DNA of 64,000 bases from Pseudomonas antarctica (GCF_900624995.1 NZ_UYXQ01000012.1:1-64000), one strand, 5' to 3'. Shown: positions 35,245-53,159, counted from the stretch's first letter. Numbers and translations: made by a program. The notes: generated by a model from the sequence alone, not told the origin.

Positions 35245-37632
35245 ATGAAACGTCTGCTGCTAACTGCGGTTCTCACCGTATTGATGATCGCCGAAGTTCA
35301 CGCCGAGTCCTTCACTATCTCCGATATTCGCGTCAACGGCCTCCAGCGGGTTTCCGCAGGTAGTGTCTTTGGTGCCTTGCCGTTGAACGTCGGGGAACAG
35401 GCGGATGATCGTCGCCTGGTGGAATCCACTCGTGCGCTGTTCAAAACCGGGTTCTTTCAAGATATCCAACTGGGTCGCGAGGGCAATGTCCTGGTCATCA
35501 CTGTCGTCGAGCGACCGTCCGTCGCAAGTATCGAGATCGAGGGCAACAAAGCGATCTCCACTGAAGACTTGATGAAGGGCCTCAAGCAATCCGGCCTGGC
35601 CGAGGGCGAGATCTTCCAGCGCGCCACCCTTGAGGGTGTGCGTAACGAACTGCAACGCCAGTACGTTGCCCAGGGCCGCTACTCAGCGTCCGTGGAAACT
35701 GAAGTGATCCCCCAGCCTCGTAACCGTGTTGGCCTTAAGGTCAACATCAACGAAGGCACCGTGGCGGCGATCCAGCACATCAACGTGGTGGGTAATACCA
35801 AGTTCGCTGATGACGACCTGATCGACCTGTTCGAGCTCAAGACCACCAACTGGCTGTCGTTCTTCAAGAACGACGACAAGTACGCCCGTGAAAAGCTCTC
35901 TGGTGACTTGGAGCGCCTGCGTTCCTACTACCTAGACCGTGGCTATATCAACATGGATATCGCTTCGACCCAGGTGTCCATCACCCCGGACAAGAAGCAC
36001 GTCTATATCACTGTTAACGTCAACGAAGGTGAGAAGTACACCGTTCGTGACGTGAAGCTCAGCGGCGACCTGAAAGTACCTGAAGACCAGATTAAGGCGC
36101 TGTTGCTGGTGCAGAAGAACCAAGTGTTCTCGCGCAAGCTGATGACCACCACTTCCGAGCTGATCACCCGCCGTCTGGGTAACGAAGGCTATACCTTCGC
36201 CAACGTCAACGGCGTGCCGACTCCGCACGATGATGACCACACTGTGGACATCACCTTCGTTGTCGACCCAGGCAAGCGTGCCTACGTAAACCGCATCAAC
36301 TTCCGTGGCAACACCAAGTCTGCGGACGAAGTGCTGCGTCGTGAGATGCGTCAGATGGAAGGTGGCTGGGCGTCGACTTACCTGATTGACCAGTCCAAGA
36401 CCCGTCTTGAACGTCTGGGCTTCTTTAAAGAAGTCAACGTCGAAACCCCGGCCGTACCGGGTGTGGATGACCAAGTTGACGTGAACTACGCCGTTGAAGA
36501 ACAAGCGTCGGGCTCGATCACGGCCAGCGTCGGTTTCGCACAGAGTGCGGGTCTGATCCTCGGTGGTTCGATCACCCAGAACAACTTCCTCGGTACGGGT
36601 AACAAGGTTTCCATCGGCCTGACCCGAAGCGAATACCAGAGCCGCTATAACTTCGGTTATGTCGACCCCTACTGGACTGCTGACGGTGTGAGCCTTGGCT
36701 ACAACGCCTTCTACCGCACCACCGACTACAAAGACCTTAACGTTGACGTTGCAAGCTATGCGATCGACAGCCTCGGCGCTGGTGTCAACGTTGGTTACCC
36801 GATCAGCGAGACTTCGCGCCTGACCTTCGGTTTTACTGCGCAACAGGACAAAATCAAGACCGGCGTGTACACCACGGACGAGATTTTCGACTTCGTGCGC
36901 CGTGAAGGTGACCAGTTCCTGAACTTCAAGGCTTCGGTCGGTTGGTCGGAATCGACCCTGAACAAAGGTGTTCTGGCGACCCGTGGTCATTCGCAAAGTG
37001 TGACTGCGGAAGCCACTACGCCGGGCAGCGACCTGTCGTTCTTCAAGCTCGACTACCGTGGCCAGTTGTTCCAGCCGCTGAGCGATAACTACACCATGCG
37101 CCTGCACACTGAGCTGGGTTATGGCGACGGTTATGGTTCGACCAATGGGCTGCCGTTCTACGAGAACTACTATGCGGGTGGCTTCAACTCGGTACGTGGC
37201 TTCAAGGACAGCACCTTGGGCCCACGTGGTACCCCAAGCCGTGGTCAGGCTGTAACCGGTAACCAGGGCACCACCGTTGACTCCAACAATGATGCTCTGG
37301 CGTTCGGTGGTAACGTGTTGATTCAGGGTGGCGCGGAGCTTCTGTTCCCACTGCCGTTCGTCAAGGACCAGCGTTCGTTGCGGACCTCGCTCTTCTGGGA
37401 CGTGGGTAACGTGTTCGACTCCAAGTGTCAGCAGGTCACCAACCCGAGCGGCGTGAAGTCCCAGACTCAGTGCAACGACGTCAGCCTGACTAACTTGGCC
37501 AGCTCCGTGGGTGTTGGTGTTACATGGGTGACCGCGCTTGGCCCACTGAGCTTTGCTCTGGCCATGCCGATCAAGAAACCAGATAACGCTGAGACCCAGA
37601 TTTTCCAATTCTCCCTCGGCCAGACGTTCTAA
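35245..37632 (+). CDS. bamA: Outer-membrane protein assembly factor BamA
   Basis: This 795-residue protein is the core of the BAM complex that folds beta-barrel proteins into the outer membrane. A signal peptide of about 20 residues ends EVHA. Five POTRA domains follow (about 22-425), then a 16-stranded barrel ending in the terminal phenylalanine of FSLGQTF, the beta-signal. I start at 35245 (MKRLLLTA), preceded by AAAGGA. Skp, which delivers unfolded barrel proteins, is encoded next. Confidence 0.98.
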   Translation: MKRLLLTAVLTVLMIAEVHAESFTISDIRVNGLQRVSAGSVFGALPLNVGEQADDRRLVESTRALFKTGFFQDIQLGREGNVLVITVVERPSVASIEIEGNKAISTEDLMKGLKQSGLAEGEIFQRATLEGVRNELQRQYVAQGRYSASVETEVIPQPRNRVGLKVNINEGTVAAIQHINVVGNTKFADDDLIDLFELKTTNWLSFFKNDDKYAREKLSGDLERLRSYYLDRGYINMDIASTQVSITPDKKHVYITVNVNEGEKYTVRDVKLSGDLKVPEDQIKALLLVQKNQVFSRKLMTTTSELITRRLGNEGYTFANVNGVPTPHDDDHTVDITFVVDPGKRAYVNRINFRGNTKSADEVLRREMRQMEGGWASTYLIDQSKTRLERLGFFKEVNVETPAVPGVDDQVDVNYAVEEQASGSITASVGFAQSAGLILGGSITQNNFLGTGNKVSIGLTRSEYQSRYNFGYVDPYWTADGVSLGYNAFYRTTDYKDLNVDVASYAIDSLGAGVNVGYPISETSRLTFGFTAQQDKIKTGVYTTDEIFDFVRREGDQFLNFKASVGWSESTLNKGVLATRGHSQSVTAEATTPGSDLSFFKLDYRGQLFQPLSDNYTMRLHTELGYGDGYGSTNGLPFYENYYAGGFNSVRGFKDSTLGPRGTPSRGQAVTGNQGTTVDSNNDALAFGGNVLIQGGAELLFPLPFVKDQRSLRTSLFWDVGNVFDSKCQQVTNPSGVKSQTQCNDVSLTNLASSVGVGVTWVTALGPLSFALAMPIKKPDNAETQIFQFSLGQTF

Positions 37633-37677
37633 GCGTCTGACCCAAGATAACGACAACGGATTCTGTAGGAGTACATC

Positions 37678-38181
37678 GTGCGTAAGTTGACTCAATTGGT
37701 TCTGCTGGCCACCGTGCTGGTAACGACCCCGGCCTTCGCCGAAATGAAAATCGCCGTCCTGAACTATCAGATGGCTCTGCTGGAATCCGACGCGGCCAAG
37801 CGTTACGCCGTAGATGCCGAGAAGAAATTCGGTCCGCAGTTGACCAAGCTCAAGACCCTGGAAAGCAGTGCCAAGGGTATCCAGGACCGCCTGGTAGCGG
37901 GTGGCGACAAAATGCAGCAAGGCGAGCGTGAGCGTCTGGAGCTTGAATTCAAGCAAAAGGCTCGTGACTATCAGTTCCAGTCCAAGGAGCTGAACGAGGC
38001 CAAAGCCGTTGCTGACCGTGAAATGCTAAAGCAGCTCAAGCCGAAACTCGACAGCGCCGTGGAAGAAGTCATCAAGAAAGGTGCCTTTGACCTGGTGTTC
38101 GAACGCGGCGCCGTGATTGACGTCAAGCCTCAATACGACATCACCCGTCAGGTGATCGAGCGCATGAACCAGCTGAAGTAA
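37678..38181 (+). CDS. skp: Periplasmic chaperone Skp (OmpH family)
   Basis: This 167-residue chaperone carries unfolded outer-membrane proteins across the periplasm. A 21-residue signal peptide ends TTPAFA. The mature part begins with the beta core (KIAVLNYQMAL) and has a long charged coiled-coil arm (about residues 45-115). The start codon is GTG with TAGGAG upstream. It is three bases from lpxD. Confidence 0.95.
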   Translation: MRKLTQLVLLATVLVTTPAFAEMKIAVLNYQMALLESDAAKRYAVDAEKKFGPQLTKLKTLESSAKGIQDRLVAGGDKMQQGERERLELEFKQKARDYQFQSKELNEAKAVADREMLKQLKPKLDSAVEEVIKKGAFDLVFERGAVIDVKPQYDITRQVIERMNQLK

Positions 38182-38184
38182 GCC

Positions 38185-39240
38185 ATGACCGCGACTATCA
38201 AACTCGGCGAGTTGGCCGAGTTCCTGGGGGCCACCTTACGTGGCTCCCCGGAGAAAGAAATCACTGGGCTAGCCACCTTGCAGGAGGCTGGCCCAGCTCA
38301 GTTGAGCTTCCTTGCAAATCCCCAATACCGTAAATACCTGGTCGACAGCCAAGCCGCAGCTGTATTGCTGAAGGCCGCCGATGCCGAGGGGTTTATCGGG
38401 GATGCGTTGGTGGTGGCCGATCCTTACCTGGCCTATGCCCGGGCATCGCACCTGTTTGATCCGAAGCCCAAGGCTGCTGGTGGAATTCACCCGTCTGCCC
38501 TTATCGCCGATGATGCTCAGGTTGATCCTGCGGCCAGCATTGGCGCATTCGCCGTGATCGAGAGCGGCGCGCGCATTGCCGCGGGTGTCACTGTGGGCGC
38601 GCATTGCTTTATCGGTGCGCGCTGTGAAATCGGAGCCGATGGCTGGCTGGCCCCCCGCGTGACCCTGTACCACGACGTGCGTATCGGTGAGCGGGTTGTC
38701 ATTCAGTCGGGTGCTGTGATTGGTGGTGAAGGTTTCGGCTTTGCCAACTCCAAAGGCGTTTGGCACAAGATTGCCCAGGTCGGCGGCGTATTGATCGGCG
38801 ATGATGTGGAAATCGGTGTCAACACGGCTGTGGATCGCGGGGCCTTGGCCGATACCGTAATCGGTAACGGTGTGAAGCTCGACAACCAGATCCAGATCGC
38901 CCATAACGTGCAGATTGGCGATCACACCGCCATGGCCGCCTGTGTGGGGATTTCCGGCAGTACCAAGATTGGCAAGCATTGCATGCTCGCCGGTGGCGTT
39001 GGGCTGGTGGGCCATATTGATATTTGCGACAACGTATTCATTACTGGCATGACCATGGTGACCCGCTCGATTACCGAGCCTGGGGCCTACTCATCCGGTA
39101 CGGCCATGCAGCCTGCGGATGAATGGCGCAAGAGTGCAGCGCGCTTGAGGCAGCTTGACGACATGGCTCGACGCCTTAAACAGCTGGAAAAGCGTGTTGG
39201 GGACGTGACCCCTGGCGGTAATGCTTCATCAGAAGGCTGA
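38185..39240 (+). CDS. lpxD: UDP-3-O-(3-hydroxyacyl)glucosamine N-acyltransferase
   Basis: This 351-residue hexapeptide-repeat acyltransferase adds the N-linked 3-hydroxyacyl chain in lipid A synthesis. An N-terminal uridine-binding domain (about 1-100) precedes the left-handed beta helix (about 105-300, repeats such as [13 protein letters not shown]) and a C-terminal helix. The catalytic histidine is expected in the [12 protein letters not shown] segment. Confidence 0.97.
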   Translation: MTATIKLGELAEFLGATLRGSPEKEITGLATLQEAGPAQLSFLANPQYRKYLVDSQAAAVLLKAADAEGFIGDALVVADPYLAYARASHLFDPKPKAAGGIHPSALIADDAQVDPAASIGAFAVIESGARIAAGVTVGAHCFIGARCEIGADGWLAPRVTLYHDVRIGERVVIQSGAVIGGEGFGFANSKGVWHKIAQVGGVLIGDDVEIGVNTAVDRGALADTVIGNGVKLDNQIQIAHNVQIGDHTAMAACVGISGSTKIGKHCMLAGGVGLVGHIDICDNVFITGMTMVTRSITEPGAYSSGTAMQPADEWRKSAARLRQLDDMARRLKQLEKRVGDVTPGGNASSEG

Positions 39241-39351
39241 TACCATTTCCATATCAAGTGTGCACAGCCGCTAGACTGCCTCCTTGATTTGCTAGCGGGG
39301 CGTGCGTTTAGTCCGCCTGCCCCCAATCTTTATTACAGGCTTCCCCCCGAA

Positions 39352-39792
39352 ATGATGGACATCAACGAGATTCGCGAATACCTGCCTCACCGTTACCCGT
39401 TCCTGCTGGTGGACCGTGTAGTGGACCTCAACGTCGAGGAAAAGCGCATTCGTGCCTACAAGAATGTCAGCATCAACGAACCATTCTTTAATGGTCACTT
39501 TCCTGCGCATCCAATCATGCCGGGCGTGTTGATCATCGAAGCGATGGCCCAGGCTGCCGGTATCCTTGGTTTTAAAATGCTTGACCTCAAGCCTGCCGAT
39601 GGCACGCTTTACTATTTCGTGGGCTCCGACAAGCTGCGTTTCCGCAACCCGGTCACACCGGGTGACCAGTTGATCCTGGAAGCCAAGTTCATCAGTTGCA
39701 AGCGCCAGATCTGGAAGTTCGAATGCCAGGCCTCGGTAGACGGCAAGCCCGTGTGCTCCGCTGAGATCATCTGCGCGGAACGCAAACTATGA
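39352..39792 (+). CDS. fabZ: 3-hydroxyacyl-ACP dehydratase FabZ
   Basis: This 146-residue hot-dog-fold enzyme dehydrates 3-hydroxyacyl-ACP in fatty acid synthesis. The catalytic His49 lies in [10 protein letters not shown] and Glu63 in [11 protein letters not shown] start at the first of two adjacent ATGs (39352, MMDINEI); a longer in-frame start is upstream but would not fit the family. The stop overlaps the lpxA start by four bases. Confidence 0.97.
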
Positions 39793-40565
39793 GTTTGATT
39801 GACCCTCGCGCAATCATCGATCCGTCGGCCGTTCTGGCCGCCGACGTTGAGGTCGGCCCTTGGTCGATCGTCGGCGCAGGTGTTGAAATCGGCGAGGGGA
39901 CTGTCATCGGGCCGCACGTGATCCTTAAAGGTCCGACCCGTATTGGCAAGCACAATCGAATCTACCAGTTTTCCTCGGTAGGCGAAGATACCCCGGACAT
40001 GAAGTACAAGGGTGAAGAAACGCGCTTGGTAATCGGTGACCACAACATCATCCGAGAAGGCGTGACCATTCACCGCGGCACCGTACAGGATCGTGCCGAG
40101 ACCACCTTGGGTGATCACAACCTGATCATGGCTTATGCGCATATTGGTCATGACAGCGTGATCGGCAATCATTGCATCCTGGTCAACAACACCGCGCTCG
40201 CGGGTCATGTGCATGTTGGCGACTGGGCGATTCTGTCCGGTTTCACCCTCGTGCACCAGTATTGCCATATTGGCGCTCACAGCTTCTCCGGCATGGGCAC
40301 TGCGATCGGCAAGGATGTTCCGGCGTTCGTCACCGTATTCGGTAACCCTGCGCAAGCGCGCAGCATGAACTTCGAAGGCATGCGCCGTCGCGGTTTCAGC
40401 GAAGACGCGATTCACGCCCTGCGCCGCGCGTATAAGGTGGTCTATCGCCAAGGGCTGACGGTTGATCAGGCTCTGACCGAACTGGCCGAGCCGGCAGTGT
40501 TGTTCCCGGAAGTCGCGGCCTTCCGTGACTCGATCCAGGCCTCGACTCGCGGCATCACTCGCTGA
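39789..40565 (+). CDS. lpxA: UDP-N-acetylglucosamine acyltransferase
   Basis: This 258-residue trimeric left-handed beta-helix enzyme carries out the first step of lipid A synthesis. Hexapeptide repeats fill residues 5-180 ([20 protein letters not shown]), with the catalytic-histidine region [16 protein letters not shown] helical C-terminal domain follows. FabZ overlaps upstream and lpxB begins two bases downstream. Confidence 0.98.
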
Positions 40566-40567
40566 TC

Positions 40568-41707
40568 ATGGCTAATCTGCGTATCGCGCTGGTGGCCGGA
40601 GAAGCTTCCGGCGACATTCTGGGGGCAGGCCTGATGCGGGCGCTCAAGGCCCAGCATCCTGCAGTGGAGTTTATCGGTGTGGGTGGCCCGCTCATGCAGG
40701 CCGAAGGCCTGGTTTCCTACTTTCCCATGGAGCGCTTGTCGGTCATGGGCTTGGTCGAAGTGCTGGGCCGTCTGCGTGAGTTGCTGGCTCGCCGCAAGCT
40801 GCTGATTCAGACCCTTATCGAAGAAAATCCCGACGTTTTTATCGGAATCGATGCGCCGGACTTCACCCTTAATATCGAGCTCAAGTTGCGTCAGGCCGGG
40901 ATCAAGACCGTGCACTATGTCAGCCCATCGGTATGGGCGTGGCGTCAGAAGCGTGTGCTGAAGATTCGTGAAGGCTGCGACTTGATGCTGACGTTGCTGC
41001 CGTTCGAGGCCAGGTTTTACGAAGACAAAGGCGTGCCGGTCCGATTTGTCGGCCACACCCTGGCCGACACCGTTCCCTTGCAGGCCGACCGCGCCGCCGC
41101 CCGTGCTGAGCTAGGCCTGGCCGACGGTGCTCTCGTCGCGCTGATGCCGGGCAGTCGTGGTGGTGAAGTGGGTCGTCTGGGCGCGCTGTTTTTTGATGCC
41201 GCCGAGCGCTTGCAGGCTTTGAAGCCCGGCATACGTTTCGTGTTGCCGTGTGCCAGCCCGCAACGCCGTGCACAAATTGAAGCGCTGCTTGAAGGGCGCA
41301 ACCTGCCGGTGACCTTGCTGGACGGTCAATCGCACCTGGCCTTGGCAGCGTGTGATGCGGTACTGATCGCATCGGGCACCGCCACGCTGGAGGCCTTGCT
41401 CTACAAGCGTCCAATGGTCGTGGCTTATCGCCTGGCGCCGCTGACCTTCTGGATTCTCAAGCGCATGGTCAAGAGCCCTTACATCTCCTTGCCTAACCTG
41501 CTGGCCCAACGCCTGCTGGTACCGGAGTTGTTGCAGGACGATGCAACGCCCGAAGCCTTGGCACAAACTCTACTACCCTTGATCGACGGCGGCGAAGAGC
41601 AGACCCGTGGTTTTGACGACATCCACCGCACCCTGCGGCGTGATGCATCGAACCAGGCGGCTGATGCCGTACTGACCTTGATCGGGCAAAAACAGGACGC
41701 TTTATGA
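40568..41707 (+). CDS. lpxB: Lipid-A-disaccharide synthase
   Basis: This 379-residue GT-B glycosyltransferase (GT19) joins lipid X to UDP-diacylglucosamine. The opening [20 protein letters not shown], the VSPSVWAWR motif and the C-terminal [20 protein letters not shown] are family marks. Its stop overlaps the rnhB start by four bases. Confidence 0.98.
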   Translation: MANLRIALVAGEASGDILGAGLMRALKAQHPAVEFIGVGGPLMQAEGLVSYFPMERLSVMGLVEVLGRLRELLARRKLLIQTLIEENPDVFIGIDAPDFTLNIELKLRQAGIKTVHYVSPSVWAWRQKRVLKIREGCDLMLTLLPFEARFYEDKGVPVRFVGHTLADTVPLQADRAAARAELGLADGALVALMPGSRGGEVGRLGALFFDAAERLQALKPGIRFVLPCASPQRRAQIEALLEGRNLPVTLLDGQSHLALAACDAVLIASGTATLEALLYKRPMVVAYRLAPLTFWILKRMVKSPYISLPNLLAQRLLVPELLQDDATPEALAQTLLPLIDGGEEQTRGFDDIHRTLRRDASNQAADAVLTLIGQKQDAL

Positions 41708-42336
41708 CCACGCAAATGGGCCTGGATTTCAGTCTGGTCGCACACGCCGACGCACTGGTCGCCGGTGTTGATGAAGTGGGGCGTGGCCCGTTGTGTGGCG
41801 CGGTGGTGACGGCGGCGGTGATCCTCGACCCAAATCGCCCGATCCTCGGTCTCAATGACTCGAAAAAACTCACCGAAGCGCGCCGTGAAAAGCTCTACGA
41901 CGAGATCTGCGAAAAAGCGTTGAGCTGGCACATCGCCCGGGCCGAAGTCGAAGAGATCGATGAGCTGAACATCCTTCACGCCACCATGTTGGCCATGCAG
42001 CGCGCAGTGGAGGGCCTGCACATCACGCCAAAAATGGCGATGATCGACGGCAACCGTTGCCCGAAACTGGCAATGCCCTCAGAGGCGGTGGTCAAGGGTG
42101 ATAGCAAGGTTCCGGCCATTGCCGCAGCCTCAATCCTGGCCAAGGTCAGCCGTGACCGTGAAATGGCTGCGTTTGAATTGATCTACCCCGGCTACGGCAT
42201 TGGCGGCCATAAAGGCTACCCGACGCCCGTTCATCTGGAAGCCTTGGCTCGCCTCGGCCCCACGCCAATCCACCGCCGCTCGTTCGCGCCGGTGCGTCAG
42301 GCTTACGAGCGGCGTGAAAGCCTCAGCGAGGTTTAG
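41704..42336 (+). CDS. rnhB: Ribonuclease HII
   Basis: This 210-residue enzyme cuts RNA in RNA-DNA hybrids, including single ribonucleotides left in DNA. The active-site start [15 protein letters not shown] holds Asp23 and Glu24. Later acidic residues lie in MIDGN and the SILAKVSRD segment. It is coupled to lpxB by an overlap and lies directly ahead of dnaE. Confidence 0.97.
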   Translation: MTTQMGLDFSLVAHADALVAGVDEVGRGPLCGAVVTAAVILDPNRPILGLNDSKKLTEARREKLYDEICEKALSWHIARAEVEEIDELNILHATMLAMQRAVEGLHITPKMAMIDGNRCPKLAMPSEAVVKGDSKVPAIAAASILAKVSRDREMAAFELIYPGYGIGGHKGYPTPVHLEALARLGPTPIHRRSFAPVRQAYERRESLSEV

Positions 42337-42358
42337 TCGCGAGGCTGATGTTTTACTC

Positions 42359-42382
42359 AAGGCCCGGTACAATCCGGGCCTT
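42359..42382 (+). terminator. Hairpin between rnhB and dnaE
   Basis: A perfect nine-bp stem (aaggcccgg / ccgggcctt) encloses a six-base loop reading TACAAT and is followed by TTGTTGT, a poor T-run. It could end the rnhB transcript. The loop is also a fair -10 box for dnaE (see findings). Confidence 0.55.
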
Positions 42383-42411
42383 GTTGTCTCCACGTATTAG
42401 ACAGGATCACT

Positions 42412-45933
<3,522 letters not shown>

Positions 45934-46062
45934 CGGTCAGATATGTCTGATCTCGACTGAACATTTAATCTCGACCTAAACGCGCCTCTCCCTTAAGGTA
46001 GGGCGCGAATAGACAACCGGCTGGCCAGGCACTCCTTGGCCGTCGACCCAAGACGGACGCTT

Positions 46063-47010
46063 ATGAACCCGAATTTTCTTGATTTCGAACAGCCGATCGC
46101 TGACCTGCAAGCCAAGATTGAAGAATTGCGCCTGGTCGGCAATGACAATTCGCTGAATATCGGCGATGAGATCGCTCGCCTGCAAGACAAGAGCAGCACG
46201 CTCACCGAAGACATCTTCGGCAAGCTGACCAGCTGGCAGATCGCGCGTCTGGCTCGCCACCCGCGCCGTCCGTACACGCTGGACTACATTCAGCACATCT
46301 TCACCGAGTTTGACGAACTGCACGGCGACCGCCATTTCTCCGACGACGCAGCCATCGTGGGCGGTATCGCTCGCCTGGACGACCAGCCGGTGATGGTGAT
46401 TGGTCACCAGAAGGGCCGTGAAGTACGCGAGAAAGTCCGCCGCAACTTCGGCATGCCGCGCCCTGAAGGCTACCGTAAGGCGTGCCGCCTGATGGAGATG
46501 GCCGAGCGCTTCAAGATGCCGATCCTGACCTTCATCGACACCCCGGGTGCGTACCCTGGTATTGACGCTGAAGAGCGCAACCAGAGCGAAGCCATCGCCT
46601 GGAACCTGCGGGTGATGGCGCGCCTGAAAACCCCTATCATCGCCACTGTAATTGGTGAAGGTGGTTCTGGCGGTGCACTGGCCATTGGCGTCTGCGACCA
46701 ACTGAACATGCTGCAATATTCGACCTACGCGGTGATCTCGCCGGAAGGTTGCGCCTCGATCCTGTGGAAAACCGCCGAAAAAGCGCCGGATGCTGCTGAA
46801 GCCATGGGCATCACGGCTGATCGCCTCAAGGGCTTGGGTATCGTTGATAAAGTCATCGCCGAGCCATTGGGTGGCGCCCACCGCGACCCGGCCGCCGCGG
46901 CCGCGACGATCCGCGCTGAGCTGGGCTCGCAACTGGCGATGCTCAAGAAGTTCGATAACGAGGCGCTGCTGGCCCGTCGTTACGAGCGCCTGATGAGCTA
47001 CGGTCTCTAA
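46063..47010 (+). CDS. accA: Acetyl-CoA carboxylase carboxyltransferase subunit alpha
   Basis: This 315-residue subunit, with AccD, moves CO2 from carboxybiotin to acetyl-CoA to make malonyl-CoA. Key segments are [20 protein letters not shown] and [16 protein letters not shown] start at 46063 (MNPNFLDFE), the family N-terminus; the ribosome-binding sequence is weak (acgga). It lies 129 bases after dnaE. Confidence 0.97.
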   Translation: MNPNFLDFEQPIADLQAKIEELRLVGNDNSLNIGDEIARLQDKSSTLTEDIFGKLTSWQIARLARHPRRPYTLDYIQHIFTEFDELHGDRHFSDDAAIVGGIARLDDQPVMVIGHQKGREVREKVRRNFGMPRPEGYRKACRLMEMAERFKMPILTFIDTPGAYPGIDAEERNQSEAIAWNLRVMARLKTPIIATVIGEGGSGGALAIGVCDQLNMLQYSTYAVISPEGCASILWKTAEKAPDAAEAMGITADRLKGLGIVDKVIAEPLGGAHRDPAAAAATIRAELGSQLAMLKKFDNEALLARRYERLMSYGL

Positions 47011-47020
47011 AGTCGACGCT

Positions 47021-47157
47021 ACGATCGTTCCCACGCTCTGCGTGGGAACGCCGGCTGGGGCGCTCCGCGTCCCGAGGGCGGTGCAAGGCTTGAGTCCTGC
47101 GCATAGGTGACGCGGAGCGTCACGCGATGCATTCCCACGCAGAGCGTGGGAACGATC
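47021..47157. repeat. Nested inverted repeat, second family
   Basis: A 137-base element is bounded by acgatcgttcccacgctctg and its near-complement gcagagcgtgggaacgatc. The left boundary is itself a hairpin (cgttcccacgc...gcgtgggaacg). Inside is a second complementary pair (cgctccgcgtc / gacgcggagcg). It does not share the core of the other REP-like units. It ends 17 bases before the tilS start and supplies a false upstream start codon for that frame. I recall this sort of element as common in intergenic DNA of fluorescent pseudomonads. Confidence 0.75.
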
Positions 47158-47174
47158 ATGCTCGGGGTGCTTCG

Positions 47175-48494
47175 ATGACATCGGTCCTATCTGCCAAACT
47201 TCTGCAAGCCCTGGCTCCCTGGCGCAACGCCCCGGCCTGGCATGTCGCATTCTCGGGTGGTCTGGACTCCACCGTTCTGCTGCACCTCCTGGCCACCCTG
47301 GCAAACACCGACACCCTTCCACCGCTCAGCGCAATCCATGTCCACCATGGCCTGCAAGCTGCCGCCGACGCCTGGCCCGGTCATTGCCAGGCGGTATGCG
47401 ACAGCCTTGGCATGCCTTTGCGGGTGATGCGCGTGCAAGTGCAATCGGGCGCCAGCCTTGAGCGTGCGGCGCGTGACGCGCGTTATCAGGCGTTTACCGA
47501 AGTCATCGGGGCAGGGGAGGTGTTGTTCACCGGGCAGCATCGCGACGATCAGGCTGAAACCTTGTTGTTTCGCCTGCTGCGTGGGGCCGGCGTGCGCGGG
47601 TTGGCGGCAATGCCCGCACATCGCCCTTTGGCGGGTGGCCACTTGGTGCGGCCGCTGCTGAAAGCCTCGCGTGCTGAATTGGAAGCCTACGCCCGTGAGC
47701 ATCAGTTGGCCTGGATCGAAGATCCCTCCAATGCTGATCCACGCTTCTCGCGTAATTACCTGCGTCACCGTGTTTTCCCCGTGCTGACGCAGCGTTGGCC
47801 CCAAGCAGTTTCCAGCCTGGCTCGCACTGCTGAGCATCTGAGCGAAGCCCAAGGCCTGCTCGACGAGTTGGCGCGCATGGACCTGCAAACCGCCGATCAA
47901 CCTTCGCCGTTTCCCTGGCTGGCTTTGCCGTCGCTGGTGCTTGCGCCATTGCGCGAACTTTCCGACGCCCGTCAACGCAACGTCCTGCGCCACTGGCTGA
48001 CACCGCTGACCCGTTTACCCGACAGCGACCACTGGGCCGGCTGGTATTCCCTGCGTGACGCCAAGGGCGACGCACAGCCGCTGTGGCGCCTGGCCGACGG
48101 TCAGTTGCATCGTTGCGGCGAACGCCTTTGGTGGTTGCCCACCACTTGGTCGGAATTTTCCGACGCATCGGTGAGCTGGCCCTGCCCGCAAAACCCACTA
48201 GAGTTACCCGGCAATGGCCAGCTGAAATTTATCGGCAAGGCCCCCGAGGGCCCGTTGGCGGTCCGTTACCGCCAGGGCGGCGAAATCATTGAAGTGCCAG
48301 GTCGGGGCCGGCGTGACTTGAAGCGTCTGCTTAACGAATGTGGGTTGCCAGGCTTCGTGCGTGGCAGATTGCCGCTGCTCTATCAGGGTGAGCAATTGCT
48401 GGCTGTCCCAACCCTTGCAGGGCTATGGGCCATGTCGCCGGGCGACTGGCAATTACATTGGATGCCACAGACGTGCGATCAAGGTTTGAGCTGA
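47175..48494 (+). CDS. tilS: tRNA(Ile)-lysidine synthetase TilS
   Basis: This 439-residue N-type ATP pyrophosphatase adds lysine to C34 of tRNA-Ile(CAU), changing its codon from AUG to AUA. The PP-loop is FSGGLDSTVLLHLL near residue 22. A TilS substrate-binding domain and C-terminal domain follow (with RYRQGGEII). I place the start at 47175, after GGGGTG; an in-frame ATG at 47127 lies inside the repeat and is rejected. Confidence 0.95.
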   Translation: MTSVLSAKLLQALAPWRNAPAWHVAFSGGLDSTVLLHLLATLANTDTLPPLSAIHVHHGLQAAADAWPGHCQAVCDSLGMPLRVMRVQVQSGASLERAARDARYQAFTEVIGAGEVLFTGQHRDDQAETLLFRLLRGAGVRGLAAMPAHRPLAGGHLVRPLLKASRAELEAYAREHQLAWIEDPSNADPRFSRNYLRHRVFPVLTQRWPQAVSSLARTAEHLSEAQGLLDELARMDLQTADQPSPFPWLALPSLVLAPLRELSDARQRNVLRHWLTPLTRLPDSDHWAGWYSLRDAKGDAQPLWRLADGQLHRCGERLWWLPTTWSEFSDASVSWPCPQNPLELPGNGQLKFIGKAPEGPLAVRYRQGGEIIEVPGRGRRDLKRLLNECGLPGFVRGRLPLLYQGEQLLAVPTLAGLWAMSPGDWQLHWMPQTCDQGLS

Positions 48495-48514
48495 TAGAGC
48501 CTTTCCGGTAGACT
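48486..48514 (+). promoter_or_regulatory. Promoter upstream of pyrG
   Basis: A -35 TTGAGC (48486-48491) and -10 TAGACT (48509-48514) have a 17-base spacer. The -35 overlaps the end of tilS. The predicted transcript starts near 48521 and has a leader of about 245 bases before pyrG, in which I find no gene. The string tccggtagact also occurs at 51261-51271 upstream of eno. Confidence 0.6.
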
Positions 48515-48746
48515 ACGCTCCCTTCTTGATACAACTTCTGTGGATTCGACTGAATCGCAGCAGTTGCCGATTACCAAGCAGTCTTTGCTGGGCGATTCCA
48601 AAAAATGTGTAGCGATCAACGTACCGGTGTTTCATTGCTGGTCTGTCACAACGCGGCGGTTTTTTTGAAAGGTGCACTGTGATTAATGCAGGTGATCGGG
48701 GGCTTCGGCCTTCCTTCGCTTTCCCCGGCGGCTCGGACCGCTTTAA

Positions 48747-51250
<2,504 letters not shown>

Positions 51251-51284
51251 GCGCCATTTCTCCGGTAGACTTTCCCCGCTTTAC

Positions 51285-52696
<1,412 letters not shown>

Positions 52697-52790
52697 TCGC
52701 TCCTTGGTGGTAAAGCATGGTAAAAAGTCAGCGGATTACGTCGGAAAAAACACGACAGCGTGAATTTCGACGCTAATCTCATGACTAACA

Positions 52791-52822
52791 AGCACAAGCC
52801 TGGTTCATCCAGGCTTCGTGCT
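52791..52822 (+). terminator. Hairpin downstream of eno
   Basis: A 13-bp stem with one bulge (agcacaagcctgg / ccaggcttcgtgct) and a five-base loop lies between eno and ftsB. No T-run follows. It may end the eno transcript or stabilise its 3' end. Confidence 0.5.
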
Positions 52823-52880
52823 ATCAGTTGCTTCAAAAGTTTTATATGGCTGTCTTTTTTTACTGGATACCCGGATTTCG

Positions 52881-53159
52881 ATGCGCAGTCCCAATTGGTT
52901 GTTCCTCGTCTTGCTCTTATTGCTGGCTGGCCTGCAGTACCGCCTATGGGTCGGTAATGGCAGCTTCGCGCAGGTGAAAGAACTGACCCAGCAAATTGCC
53001 GATCAGCACGCCGAAAACGAAATCCTGCTGGAGCGCAATCGCGTCCTTGATGCCGAAGTGCTTGAGCTGAAAAAAGGTACCGAGACCGTTGAAGAGCGGG
53101 CTCGTCATGAGTTGGGCATGGTCAAGGAGGGCGAAACCCTCTACCAGTTGGCCCAATGA
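52881..53159 (+). CDS. ftsB: Cell division protein FtsB
   Basis: This 92-residue bitopic protein works with FtsL and FtsQ in the divisome. It has a short cytoplasmic tail, a transmembrane helix (about 4-21, WLFLVLLLLLAGLQYRLW) and a leucine-zipper coiled coil (about 28-70). I start at 52881 (MRSPNW) because the helix follows at once. It overlaps ispD by four bases. Confidence 0.95.
   Translation: MRSPNWLFLVLLLLLAGLQYRLWVGNGSFAQVKELTQQIADQHAENEILLERNRVLDAEVLELKKGTETVEERARHELGMVKEGETLYQLAQ

Noticed and set aside
35932..37956. A 674-codon open frame antisense to bamA and skp
   Set aside because: It spans two certain genes, has no ribosome-binding site or domain, and its composition is that of a shadow frame.
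47127..47174. N-terminal extension of tilS from an upstream ATG
   Set aside because: The extra residues are encoded by the inverted repeat and do not belong to the TilS family; the ATG at 47175 has a ribosome-binding site.
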